A stretch of 11,522 nt of DNA from Bacillota bacterium (GCA_007120745.1 SKNC01000092.1:1-11522); one strand, 5' to 3'; counted from the stretch's first letter, positions 1 through 6,983 are shown. The notes: generated by a model from the sequence alone, not told the origin. Numbers and translations: made by a program.

Positions 1-1
1 A

Positions 2-1090
2 ATTAAACCTCTTTATTACTGCAATATGAGAAATGAATATTACTTTGCTTCTGAAATGAAAGCCCTTTCTAATATCATGGGAAGCATAAGTATTTTTCCG
101 CCGGGACATTTTTTTACAAAGCAGGGGGGGCTGCAGCGGTTTAAAGAAATACCCGCCTTTGAACCTGAATACGGTTTATCAGTAATCCAGGCAGAAGGGA
201 AGCTTAGAGATCTATTAATTGAATCAGTAAACAGGTCAATCTCCAGCACGGAAAAGACAGGTATATTTTTAAGTGGTGGAGTAGACAGTTCTATTATCGC
301 CGCAGCTGTAAAACAATGTTCCGGCGGGAAAGTATTCACTTATGCCGCCGGGTTAGCGGGCAGCCCCGACATAGAAAGTGCCAGAATAGCCGCCGAATAT
401 CTTGAAACGGAGCACAAAGAATATTTATACGACAAACAGGAAATTTTAGAAGCCCTTCCTAAAATAATTTATTACCTGGAATCTTTTGACGTGGAATTGA
501 TTAATAGTTCCATAGCAAATTATTTTGTTTCCCTGCTGGTTAAATCCGATAATATTAAAGTTGTTCTTTCGGGAGAAGGTGCTGACGAGCTTTTTGCGGG
601 CTATCATTACTTAAAGCAGTATAAAGATGATGCTGAAGTTTTATCGCTAAAAATGCAGGATTTATTAAAGGGCCTGCATAATGGTGGTTTTCAAAGGGTA
701 GACCGCATGGCCAAAGCTCATTCCCTGGAAGTTGAAATGCCCTTTGTGGATTCACAGGTAATCGATTTTGCTTTACATCTTCCTAACCAATGGAAGATAT
801 CTGAAGATGAGATGGGAAAGTGGTTATTAAGAAAAGCTTTCAGTAGCGATGTGCCGGAAGAAATTATTTGGAGGAGAAAAGCGCAGTTTGGTATAGGCTC
901 TGGTACTGAAAAAGTAATGAATCAAATTATTGAAGACATCGTATCAGAAGAAGAGTATCGAGAAGCTGATCAAAAAGAAGAGATATCTTTTAAATCAAAA
1001 GAAGAATACTATTACCACAAAATTTTCAAGAAGTTCTTTCCCAACAAGGCAGCAGAAAAAACTGTAAATCGCTGGCTTGTTGGTGTCTAA
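2..1090 (+). CDS. asnB: Asparagine synthetase (glutamine-hydrolysing), C-terminal part, 5' truncated by window edge
   Basis: This enzyme makes asparagine from aspartate, ATP and glutamine-derived ammonia in the cytoplasm. The frame is open from base 2 and begins IKPLYY, the conserved sequence near the end of the N-terminal glutaminase domain, so the real start lies upstream. The ATG at base 26 is internal. The visible 362 residues cover the end of the glutaminase domain and the whole synthetase domain. The ATP-pyrophosphatase P-loop SGGVDSS is at bases 272-292, and SGEGADELFAGY, a family signature, starts at base 569. The helical C-terminus is complete and ends WLVGV. The stop codon overlaps the stop of the convergent kinase gene. 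The gene looks more AT-rich than the rightward operon later in the window. Relatives of this family also act in capsule, antibiotic or lasso-peptide pathways, so a specialised amidotransferase role cannot be excluded without the upstream context. Confidence 0.92.
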   Translation: MKPLYYCNMRNEYYFASEMKALSNIMGSISIFPPGHFFTKQGGLQRFKEIPAFEPEYGLSVIQAEGKLRDLLIESVNRSISSTEKTGIFLSGGVDSSIIAAAVKQCSGGKVFTYAAGLAGSPDIESARIAAEYLETEHKEYLYDKQEILEALPKIIYYLESFDVELINSSIANYFVSLLVKSDNIKVVLSGEGADELFAGYHYLKQYKDDAEVLSLKMQDLLKGLHNGGFQRVDRMAKAHSLEVEMPFVDSQVIDFALHLPNQWKISEDEMGKWLLRKAFSSDVPEEIIWRRKAQFGIGSGTEKVMNQIIEDIVSEEEYREADQKEEISFKSKEEYYYHKIFKKFFPNKAAEKTVNRWLVGV

Positions 1091-3468
1091 AATGATATTG
1101 TCTCATATACAACCTGGGATAATTCATGTATTGAAAAAGGTTTTTTAATTGCTCCTTTAAAACCATAGTCCTGGAAATTGGCCATTATAGAATCTTTAGA
1201 ATAACCGCTGGAGACGATTGCCTTTACTTCAGGGTCCTTCTTCAACAATTCTTTAATGGTTCCCTTACCTCCCATACCCCCGGGAACGGTCAGGTCCATA
1301 ATCACAAGGTCAAAGGGGCATCCTTTTTTTAGGGCCTCCACGTAGATTTCCACGGCCTCCTCTCCGTTTCTGGCAGAAGCTGCATGATAGCCTAAAGTGG
1401 TTAACATTTCTTCTGCTACCTGGAGAAAATCCTCCTGGTCATCCATAACAAGGATCTTTCCTGTACCATATAAAATTCTATCTGCAGCGGGAGCGGGGGA
1501 GCTGTCCCGGGTTGAAGCAGGTAAATAAATATAAAAGGTTGTCCCCACTTCTATTGCGGATTCCACTAAAATGCACCCGCCGTGATTCTTAATAATGGAA
1601 TAGGAAGTTGCCAGGCCGAGGCCGCTCCCCTTTTGCTTAGTGGTAAAAAATGGGTCAAATATCTTGGTCAGGAATTTTTCTGGAATGCCGATACCTTCAT
1701 CCTGTAAAGTGATTCTGACATAACTTCCCTCCGGTAAAAAAGAGGTATGTTTGTCAGCGTCAATAGCAACATTTTCAGCGGTAACAAACATTTTTCCCCC
1801 TTCGGGCATCGCCTGAAGGGCATTAATGGCAATATTGTTCAGCACCTGGCTGAACTGCCCCTCATCTATTTCAACCGCGTGAAGATTTTCTTCAATGCTA
1901 AATGTACAGGAAACATTTGAACCGCTTAAGGAAAAAGTAATGCTTTCAACCAAAAACTGGTTTATAGAAACAGTTTTTTTCACCGGGGACGCACCTTTTG
2001 CAAAGGTAAATAATTGGTTGGACAGCTCTTTGACCTGAAGGGTTGCCTGTTCTATAGTTTCCAGCTTCTTTAGAACATTTTGCGGAGAATCCACATAAAA
2101 TTTGGCCAGGGAAGTATTTCCCAGGAGAGCGGCCAGGTAATTGTTAAAATCATGGGCAATGCCTCCTGCCAGGATACCGATTGACTCAAGCTTGTCCGCC
2201 TTAAATATTTCCTGCTCCAACTTTTTACGCTCTGTAATATCACGGTTTGTTCCTGTAACGCTGGTTACCCTACCATTTTCGTCAAATACGGGCATCATAA
2301 CCGTATGGTATGTACGGTTAGTCCCGTTATTAATAGAAATTGTGGTCTCAGACTCTACAACTTCTCCAGTCTCGAAAACCTTTAGAATCATTTCTTCCCA
2401 CTCTTGAACCACTTCTTCAGGAATTTCTACTTTCAGCTCATGAATTTTCTTGCCAATAATTTCATGGGGTTTAAGCTTAAAAGCTTGACAAAAACTCTTG
2501 TTCACAGCGGTATATCGCAGTTCCTGATTAAAGCTATAAATATAATCAAATGTATTATCCGCCAGGAGACGATATCTCTCTTCTGAGGCCTGGAGCCTTT
2601 TTTTACTCTCATTCAGGGCTTCCTCCGACTGCTTGCGCTCGGTAATGTCCCGGCTCACAACTGCTGCTCCTAAAATGTTGGAGGTTTCATTTGAATACCA
2701 TGGGGAATACGTGACATCCATATACCTGCGACCCTTACCTGCAAAATCGAACCAGGCGGCATAGTTCACAGTTTCTCCGGCAAAGCAGCGGTCCAGCATA
2801 GGTTTTATAGTAATGTAAAAGGTTCCATTACCCATTATTTGTGAAACATGCCTTCCAACAATCTCATCTTTTTTTAAGTTATGTTCTGCTGCATAGAGTT
2901 TATTTACGATCCTGTACCTGTACTCCCTGTCAACTAAAGACATAAAATCATTAGAAGAAGATACGATCTGCTCATAAGCCCTCAGTTCCTCTTCTTGCGC
3001 CCTCTTACGTTCGGTAATATCAGTGGCCATTTCCATTCGCACCATTCGTCCATCAACCCAGCGCAAAGCAATATCACGGCATTCATACCATCTGCCATTT
3101 TTCGTGTTTTCACCCTCCCATTTGTAGGCCCCTGTTGGCTGCCCGGCAGCATCCAGCAATTTATCACTGGTACAAAACTGGCAGGGTCCCGTTTGGCCTC
3201 CCTGCAAGACCTGCCAGCATTTTCTTCCCACAACATCACCAAAACATTTTCTTCCGTACTGGTTGATAAATAATATTTCATGGGTGTCCATGTCCGCCAC
3301 ATAAATCAAAGCTTCAACATTTTCCAGTACGGTCAACAGACCCTGGTGCACGTCTTTTAACTCCTGCTCTTTGGTACACAGGTCCAGTTTCATCTGTTTT
3401 TGTTTGGCGAAGTTGAATGCCGTTGTGGTTGCTTTAATTACATTTCTAATGTTATTATTTTTGGACAT
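1087..3468 (-). CDS. Soluble hybrid sensor histidine kinase, PAS-PAS-PAS-HisKA-HATPase-REC
   Basis: A cytosolic sensor kinase of 793 residues with no membrane segment. Three PAS domains lie at about residues 45-155, 165-280 and 295-415, each ending in the D-I-T-E-R-K linker that leads into a short coiled coil. The H-box GGIAHDFNN places the phospho-acceptor at His439. ATP-binding boxes follow: N-box around 544-558, DEGIGIP at 590-596, FDPFFTTK near 604-611 and GSGLGLA at 614-620. A C-terminal receiver (about 669-793) has acidic Asp676/Asp677, acceptor Asp725 and Lys776. PAS1 contains Cys75, Cys84, Cys96 and Cys99. An ATG ten codons further upstream (3498) is possible, but the ATG at 3468 has AAGGAG six bases before it, so it is preferred. 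No DNA-binding output domain or partner regulator is encoded next to it, so phosphate may pass from the receiver to a distant partner. The signal is unknown. Confidence 0.93.
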   Translation of the reverse strand: MSKNNNIRNVIKATTTAFNFAKQKQMKLDLCTKEQELKDVHQGLLTVLENVEALIYVADMDTHEILFINQYGRKCFGDVVGRKCWQVLQGGQTGPCQFCTSDKLLDAAGQPTGAYKWEGENTKNGRWYECRDIALRWVDGRMVRMEMATDITERKRAQEEELRAYEQIVSSSNDFMSLVDREYRYRIVNKLYAAEHNLKKDEIVGRHVSQIMGNGTFYITIKPMLDRCFAGETVNYAAWFDFAGKGRRYMDVTYSPWYSNETSNILGAAVVSRDITERKQSEEALNESKKRLQASEERYRLLADNTFDYIYSFNQELRYTAVNKSFCQAFKLKPHEIIGKKIHELKVEIPEEVVQEWEEMILKVFETGEVVESETTISINNGTNRTYHTVMMPVFDENGRVTSVTGTNRDITERKKLEQEIFKADKLESIGILAGGIAHDFNNYLAALLGNTSLAKFYVDSPQNVLKKLETIEQATLQVKELSNQLFTFAKGASPVKKTVSINQFLVESITFSLSGSNVSCTFSIEENLHAVEIDEGQFSQVLNNIAINALQAMPEGGKMFVTAENVAIDADKHTSFLPEGSYVRITLQDEGIGIPEKFLTKIFDPFFTTKQKGSGLGLATSYSIIKNHGGCILVESAIEVGTTFYIYLPASTRDSSPAPAADRILYGTGKILVMDDQEDFLQVAEEMLTTLGYHAASARNGEEAVEIYVEALKKGCPFDLVIMDLTVPGGMGGKGTIKELLKKDPEVKAIVSSGYSKDSIMANFQDYGFKGAIKKPFSIHELSQVVYETISF

Positions 3469-3474
3469 AAGATA

Positions 3475-3480
3475 CTCCTT
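3475..3480 (-). promoter_or_regulatory. Ribosome binding site deciding the kinase start
   Basis: AAGGAG read on the minus strand, six bases before the ATG at 3468. The in-frame ATG at 3498 has no comparable site before it, so the shorter protein is preferred. Confidence 0.75.
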
Positions 3481-3567
3481 GAAAAAAACTAATCTCAAGC
3501 CAGGTGTTCATTTACTGCTGGAGATATGAAGGCTTATAAAAGAAATTATTAATGTAAAAACCTGCAT

Positions 3568-3583
3568 ACTACAAATTCGTAGT
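3568..3583. promoter_or_regulatory. Imperfect palindrome upstream of the kinase gene, possible operator
   Basis: ACTAC and GTAGT are inverted arms around AAATTC, about 100 bases upstream of the kinase start. Only one base pair of the 16-base dyad is mismatched. The position fits a regulator binding site near the kinase promoter. No regulator family could be recognised from the arms, and chance is possible in such AT-rich DNA. Confidence 0.3.
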
Positions 3584-3661
3584 TAAAATCAATTATTCCT
3601 TCAAATATTTTGAGAAGTTTTGTCAAGAAAAAAACTTTTTTCTAAATAAACTTTTCCACAA

Positions 3662-3692
3662 TTAACAGATTATGTTATTATTGTGTTGTAAT
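3662..3692 (+). promoter_or_regulatory. Possible plus-strand promoter ahead of a structured RNA
   Basis: TTAACA (3662-3667) is followed after 19 bases by TGTAAT (3687-3692). The -10 box carries an upstream TG in the extended -10 position, which can compensate for the long spacer. Transcription would begin near 3699 and run into the hairpins at 3699-3802. No plus-strand gene follows closely, so this is only a candidate. Confidence 0.3.
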
Positions 3693-3698
3693 TTGTTG

Positions 3699-3802
3699 AA
3701 ACTTGCTAAAAGGAAAGTTTGGAGGGGGTGAATCGTTGAGGTATTGGTGTCGGATGTCACACTGATATCAACGGTTTATCACTCTTCCGTTGGTTTTCTT
3801 TT
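3699..3802 (+). ncRNA. Candidate structured RNA or attenuator with competing stems
   Basis: Three inverted repeats occur in order on the plus strand. A first hairpin pairs AAACTT (3699-3704) with AAGTTT (3715-3720). A second stem pairs 3731-3739 with 3768-3776: nine pairs including one T/G wobble, which is a match only in the plus-strand RNA. A third pairs CAACGG (3769-3774) with CCGTTG (3787-3792) and is followed by a T-rich tail at 3794-3802, like an intrinsic terminator. The second and third stems share 3769-3774, so they exclude each other as antiterminator and terminator do. GGAGGGGG (3721-3728) lies seven bases before a TTG that opens a nine-residue ORF (3736-3765). The right end is antisense to the last codons of the DUF2062 gene, whose A-rich coding strand could create the T-rich tail by chance. 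No known riboswitch class was recognised. Confidence 0.35.
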
Positions 3803-4291
3803 ATTTAAAATAACGCGGATGATAATATATATTAAAGTACCTGCTATAAACGCGTTTATTATGGATCCTAAGAGAAAATCCATAGGTAATGATTCTAACT
3901 CTTGAGTAAATGGTTGTAAGAAATTGAACTCATATATTGGCAGAGTTATGTAATTCAATAATTTTTGAAGGTTAAAACCAAAGCTGCAGTATAAAGATTC
4001 CATTCCCAGGCTGGTTATAATAAACCTTCCGGTAAATACATTCAAGGTGTAAAAGAAAGGGATTAAGAACCCGGAAGCAAGACTAATGCTAACAGCAGCT
4101 ACAGCACTTGCCTGTAATATTTTCGCTGCTATGTATGAAAGGACAGCTCCTATACCCATGGAAGGCAAGAAGTTCCAGAATATTGCAATGGCAGCACCCA
4201 GGGCAATTTTCCTGGGAGTCGTTTTAAGTTTTAAAATATTAATGATTTCTTGATAAATGTTCATAAACCATTTTTTTATTCTACCCGTCAT
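3779..4291 (-). CDS. DUF2062 family small membrane protein
   Basis: A 170-residue integral membrane protein of the DUF2062 family, whose function is not established. A short basic N-terminus precedes the family core. The ALGAAIAIFWNFLPSMGIGA stretch (about residues 30-49) has the pattern typical of the family: small residues, an aromatic, then a Pro and Gly before the next helix. Hydrophobic segments lie at about 30-57, 60-93 and 138-162, and the C-terminus is positively charged (NKRKPTEE). The ATG at 4291 is preceded by GGGGG six bases upstream, which supports this start. The gene stands alone: the kinase lies downstream on the same strand after 310 bases, and the aldolase is divergent. The 3' end overlaps a candidate plus-strand terminator-like hairpin. 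Confidence 0.8.
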   Translation of the reverse strand: MTGRIKKWFMNIYQEIINILKLKTTPRKIALGAAIAIFWNFLPSMGIGAVLSYIAAKILQASAVAAVSISLASGFLIPFFYTLNVFTGRFIITSLGMESLYCSFGFNLQKLLNYITLPIYEFNFLQPFTQELESLPMDFLLGSIINAFIAGTLIYIIIRVILNKRKPTEE

Positions 4292-4333
4292 TTCGTACCC
4301 CCAAATATTAAATCACGATAAATTAAAATATTA

Positions 4334-4366
4334 CCTGGCCTCCTTATGGCTGAAGCCAGGGGACAG
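4334..4366. repeat. Short inverted repeat with adjoining GGGGACAGAC
   Basis: CCTGGC (4334-4339) pairs with GCCAGG (4355-4360), directly followed by GACAGAC. It lies in the leader of the DUF2062 gene, 43 bases or more before its start. A GGGGACAG core beside a small inverted repeat resembles the dispersed REP-like elements seen in several Firmicute genomes. Only one copy is present here, so repeat status is not shown. Confidence 0.25.
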
Positions 4367-4453
4367 ACTGAATTAATACTTCCATAGTATTTCCACTCTA
4401 AGAAAATTAAACAAACAATACAATCATAGCATAAAATTTTATTACCGGTATTA

Positions 4454-4482
4454 ATTATTAATAAAACAACTTTTTTTAACAA
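4454..4482 (-). promoter_or_regulatory. Possible promoter of the DUF2062 gene
   Basis: Read on the minus strand, TTGTTA (4482-4477) and AATAAT (4459-4454) are 17 bases apart. The -10 matches consensus at five of six positions and the -35 at four. Transcription would start about 155 bases before the gene. The whole divergent region 4292-4587 is AT-rich and contains no convincing gene, so chance matches are easy. Confidence 0.3.
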
Positions 4483-4528
4483 AACTTATCAAAACATACG
4501 AAGGAAATATTAAGTATATGTTTGAATC

Positions 4529-4534
4529 TATAAT
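4529..4534 (+). promoter_or_regulatory. Possible -10 box of the aldolase gene
   Basis: A perfect TATAAT lies 54 bases before the aldolase start codon. No good -35 box is present at 16-18 bases upstream, so the call rests on the -10 alone and on position. Confidence 0.3.
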
Positions 4535-4587
4535 GTGACATGCCTTATTGGGTCATTGAATTGAATTTAAAAAAAGAGGTGTTTTAA

Positions 4588-5655
4588 ATGGTTAAGATTA
4601 CTAATTTGCTGGGTGCTGAGGCGGAGTACTTATTGGAGCATCATTGTAAGACCATACCGGCCGAAATGCTGCATCTTCCCGGGCCGGACTTTGTGGATCG
4701 GGTATTGGCAGGGACTGACCGTCCCATTCCGGTGCTGAAGGCCATGGAACATTTTTTGAACCACGGCAGGCTGGCGGGTACGGGGTTTGTCTCTATACTG
4801 CCGGTGGATCAGGGAATTGAACATTCTGCCGGAGCCTCATTTGCTCCAAACCCTGCATATTTTGATCCAGAAAATATCGTTAAACTGGCGCTGGAAGGCG
4901 GATGTAATGCGGTGGCATCAACGCTGGGTATTTTGGGAGCGGTGGGCAGAAAATATGCCCATAAAATACCTTTTATCGTGAAGTTAAACCACAATGAGAT
5001 TTTGTCCTATCCCAATACATATGACCAGGTGATGTTTGCCGGCGTGAAGCAGGCCTGGAGCCTGGGAGCAGCAGGGGTGGGGGCCACCATTTATTTTGGG
5101 TCTGCGGAATCCAGGAGGCAGATTCAGGAGGTGTCGGAAGCCTTCTGCCTTGCCCACGAACTGGGCATGTTTACCGTGCTCTGGTGCTACCTTCGCAACT
5201 CTGCTTTTAAGATTGACGGCAAAGACTATCATACCGCTGCGGACCTGACGTCGCAGGCCAATCACCTGGGGGTTACCATTGAAGCGGATATCATCAAGCA
5301 GAAGCTGCCGGAAACCAATTCCGGATACATGGCAGTCAGCCAGGAAGAAGGTAAAGACTTCGGGAAAACCCACAAGAGTGTGTACAGCGAACTGACCAGC
5401 GACCATCCCATAGACCTGACCCGTTACCAGGTGGCCGGCTGTTACATGGGCCGGGCAGGCCTGATCAACTCCGGCGGCCCTTCGGGGCAGAATGACCTGG
5501 TGGATGCTGTCCGCACGGCGGTCATCAATAAAAGAGCCGGAGGCATGGGTTTAATTTCCGGCCGTAAGGCTTTCCAGCGTCCCATGAAAGATGGCGTGGA
5601 ACTCCTCAATGCAATTCAGGATGTTTACCTGGACCGGCAGATTACAATAGCGTAA
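4588..5655 (+). CDS. fbaB: Class I fructose-bisphosphate aldolase, DhnA/FbaB type
   Basis: Cleaves fructose 1,6-bisphosphate to dihydroxyacetone phosphate and glyceraldehyde 3-phosphate, or runs in reverse for gluconeogenesis, by a metal-independent Schiff-base mechanism. The 355 residues match the length of E. coli FbaB. Family signatures are VDQGIEHS (73-80), VKLNHNE (131-137), GATIYFGS (165-172) and ADIIKQKLPETN (233-244). The Schiff-base lysine is expected in the last motif, probably Lys237. The phosphate-binding end of the barrel shows GRAGLINSGGPSG (288-300) and GLISGRKAF (321-329). The start is supported by GAGGTG six bases before ATG. The gene has its own terminator downstream and is not joined to the rightward sulfur operon. 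Related DhnA enzymes can instead act in aromatic amino acid or autoinducer-2 metabolism, but full-length similarity to FbaB favours the glycolytic role. Confidence 0.9.
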   Translation: MVKITNLLGAEAEYLLEHHCKTIPAEMLHLPGPDFVDRVLAGTDRPIPVLKAMEHFLNHGRLAGTGFVSILPVDQGIEHSAGASFAPNPAYFDPENIVKLALEGGCNAVASTLGILGAVGRKYAHKIPFIVKLNHNEILSYPNTYDQVMFAGVKQAWSLGAAGVGATIYFGSAESRRQIQEVSEAFCLAHELGMFTVLWCYLRNSAFKIDGKDYHTAADLTSQANHLGVTIEADIIKQKLPETNSGYMAVSQEEGKDFGKTHKSVYSELTSDHPIDLTRYQVAGCYMGRAGLINSGGPSGQNDLVDAVRTAVINKRAGGMGLISGRKAFQRPMKDGVELLNAIQDVYLDRQITIA

Positions 5656-5691
5656 TTGTTAGTAATTAATACGATATTCGGTAAGGTAAAG

Positions 5692-5733
5692 GCGGAGTCC
5701 CTGGGCAGTTTTCAGGGCTCCGCTTGTGTTTTT
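5692..5733 (+). terminator. Intrinsic terminator after the aldolase gene
   Basis: GCGGAG-T-CCCTG (5692-5703) pairs with CAGGGCTCCGC (5713-5723), giving an 11-pair G+C-rich stem with one bulged T and a nine-base loop. It is followed by a T-rich run to 5733. It lies 37 bases after the aldolase stop and separates that gene from the next operon. Confidence 0.9.
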
Positions 5734-5820
5734 AATAAATTTTAAATATTTAGAATTTTTTCTTAAAAGTTGCGAGACTATTAGTACTCAATATACCTTT
5801 AAGAATTTCAGGGCCTCAGT

Positions 5821-5834
5821 AGAAAATTTTTTCT
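5821..5834. promoter_or_regulatory. AT-rich inverted repeat just upstream of the operon promoter
   Basis: AGAAAA and TTTTCT are exact inverted arms around two T bases, ending 10 bases before the putative -35 box. It could be an operator or simply an AT-rich upstream element. The rest of 5734-5820 shows no gene. Confidence 0.25.
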
Positions 5835-5844
5835 CAGGAAGGAA

Positions 5845-5874
5845 TTGTTATTGAAAACTCCTGCGTGATATAAT
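5845..5874 (+). promoter_or_regulatory. Putative sigma-A promoter of the hydrolase-permease-sulfur cluster
   Basis: TTGTTA (5845-5850), an 18-base spacer, and a perfect TATAAT (5869-5874) with TG in the extended -10 position (5866-5867). It follows the aldolase terminator and lies 94 bases before the preferred hydrolase start. This is the only clear promoter found for the whole rightward run. Confidence 0.6.
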
Positions 5875-5953
5875 TAAAAAGTATCAACCTATCATATGAG
5901 TTGAAGGGATTAGACTAAACTTGAAAATATTTATTGAATTAGGGTTTGGAAAA

Positions 5954-5959
5954 GGGGGG
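5954..5959 (+). promoter_or_regulatory. Ribosome binding site deciding the hydrolase start
   Basis: GGGGGG preceded by AAA, nine bases before ATG 5969. The alternative in-frame TTG at 5921 has only a distant AAGGGA, so the ATG is preferred. Confidence 0.6.
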
Positions 5960-5968
5960 CGCAGTCCA

Positions 5969-6958
5969 ATGGCATCTAAAAATCAGAGTTCAGCTTTCGA
6001 AGAGAAAAAGCTGTATACCGGCGAAATAAATATTAATTATGCCGCAGGCCCTAAAAATGGCCCGCCGCTGGTTTTAGTCCCGGGTCAGACAGTTTCCTGG
6101 GGAAATTATGAAAAAGTATTGGAGCCCCTGTCCAAAAACTTCCGGGTTTTTGCTGTTGATGTCAGGGGACATGGGAAGTCTGACTGGACACCCGGCAGCT
6201 ATTCCTTTGAAACCATTGGGAAAGACATGGCCGCTTTTCTCAAAAAGGTTGTCAGGCGGCCTGCCTTTATATCGGGACACTCGTCAGGGGGGCTGATCGC
6301 TCTCTGGCTGGCAGCTAACAGACCCGAATCTGTTCAGGGAATCATTTTGGAAGACACTCCGCTGTTTTCTGCAGAATGGCCCAGAATAAAGGAGGAACAT
6401 GTCTATCATGTTCTCACTGACCTGGTAGAGGTAATGGAAACCATGAACCAGTTAGGGGATGTCAGGTCCTTAAGTGAAGCTCTGCAAAAAATTGAACGTC
6501 CCATAGAAGGCAGAAGTAAAACCAAAAGGTTCCCCGGTTGGCTGACTAGAATGATCGCGGGGATCATCAGAAAGCACCAGAGGAAAGGAATAAGGGGGAA
6601 AATTTCCAGGCGTTATTTACCCAAGAAGATTAATCTGCTTTTAGAAATTCTAACTACCTTTGATTCTGATTTTGCAAAGGCCTGGGTGGAAGGCCGCATT
6701 TATGAGGGGCTGGATCATGAAGATGCTCTCACCAGGGCAAAATGTCCGGCTCTGCTGTTACATGCCAGCTGGTTCAGACATGAAAAATTTGGCCTGGTGG
6801 GGGCAATGGATGATGACGATGTGAAAAAGGCATTATCTCTTATGCCCCAGTGCATTTATAAAAAAATAGACTCACCGCATGTTATCCATACTGCGAATCC
6901 GCAAATTTTTGTTCAGGAGATTGAACAGTTTACAAAGGAAGTGTCAAATAAATCCTGA
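5969..6958 (+). CDS. Alpha/beta-hydrolase fold protein
   Basis: A cytosolic alpha/beta hydrolase of 329 residues whose substrate cannot be read from sequence. After strand LVLVP come the oxyanion-side residues of PGQTVSWGNY (38-47), then VDVRGHGKSD (63-72), typical of the esterase/epoxide-hydrolase/C-C hydrolase group. The nucleophile elbow GHSSGG gives Ser105. The catalytic His is probably His304 or His307 in DSPHVIH, and the acid is likely within the Asp281-Asp284 run. A basic cap region (about 180-220, rich in Arg and Lys) is unusual and may contact an acidic partner or membrane lipid. ATG 5969 is chosen because of the G-rich ribosome site before it; starting at TTG 5921 would add 16 residues. 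It is the first gene after the promoter at 5845-5874 and lies about 60 bases before the permease. A link to sulfur metabolism is suggested only by position. Confidence 0.8.
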   Translation: MASKNQSSAFEEKKLYTGEININYAAGPKNGPPLVLVPGQTVSWGNYEKVLEPLSKNFRVFAVDVRGHGKSDWTPGSYSFETIGKDMAAFLKKVVRRPAFISGHSSGGLIALWLAANRPESVQGIILEDTPLFSAEWPRIKEEHVYHVLTDLVEVMETMNQLGDVRSLSEALQKIERPIEGRSKTKRFPGWLTRMIAGIIRKHQRKGIRGKISRRYLPKKINLLLEILTTFDSDFAKAWVEGRIYEGLDHEDALTRAKCPALLLHASWFRHEKFGLVGAMDDDDVKKALSLMPQCIYKKIDSPHVIHTANPQIFVQEIEQFTKEVSNKS

Positions 6959-6973
6959 CCGGACAGGTAAAAT

Positions 6974-6983
6974 GGGGGGGGTG
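6974..6983 (+). promoter_or_regulatory. G-run ribosome binding site for the permease
   Basis: Eight G bases followed by TG form a strong Shine-Dalgarno-like sequence, but it is 34 bases from the first conventional in-frame start (GTG 7018). An in-frame TGA at 6982 bars any start before 6985. The site is well placed for a start near 6989-6994, where only an out-of-frame TTG (6989) and an in-frame ATA (6994) occur. Confidence 0.5.

Noticed and set aside
1139..1164. GGTTTT/AAAACC inverted repeat near the asnB-kinase junction as a terminator
   Set aside because: The stem is AT-rich, lies inside the kinase coding sequence and has no T-run after it on either strand.
2141..2586. Plus-strand ORFs inside the kinase gene
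   Set aside because: They are antisense shadows of well-defined PAS and HisKA coding sequence and show no domain of their own.
3621..3626. Perfect TTGACA on the minus strand upstream of the kinase
   Set aside because: No acceptable -10 box lies 16-19 bases downstream of it; the sequence there reads TGAAGG, so a promoter call is not supported.
4288..4482. 64-residue minus-strand ORF overlapping the DUF2062 start by four bases
   Set aside because: It runs through AT-rich leader DNA and an inverted repeat, has no good ribosome site and no recognisable domain, so it looks like a chance frame.
5851..5874. TTGAAA plus TATAAT as the operon promoter
   Set aside because: The spacing is only 12 bases; TTGTTA at 5845 with an 18-base spacer and the extended -10 is a better fit.
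5921..5968. TTG start for the hydrolase, adding 16 residues
   Set aside because: The ATG at 5969 has a much better ribosome site, and the extra residues do not resemble a signal peptide or part of the fold.
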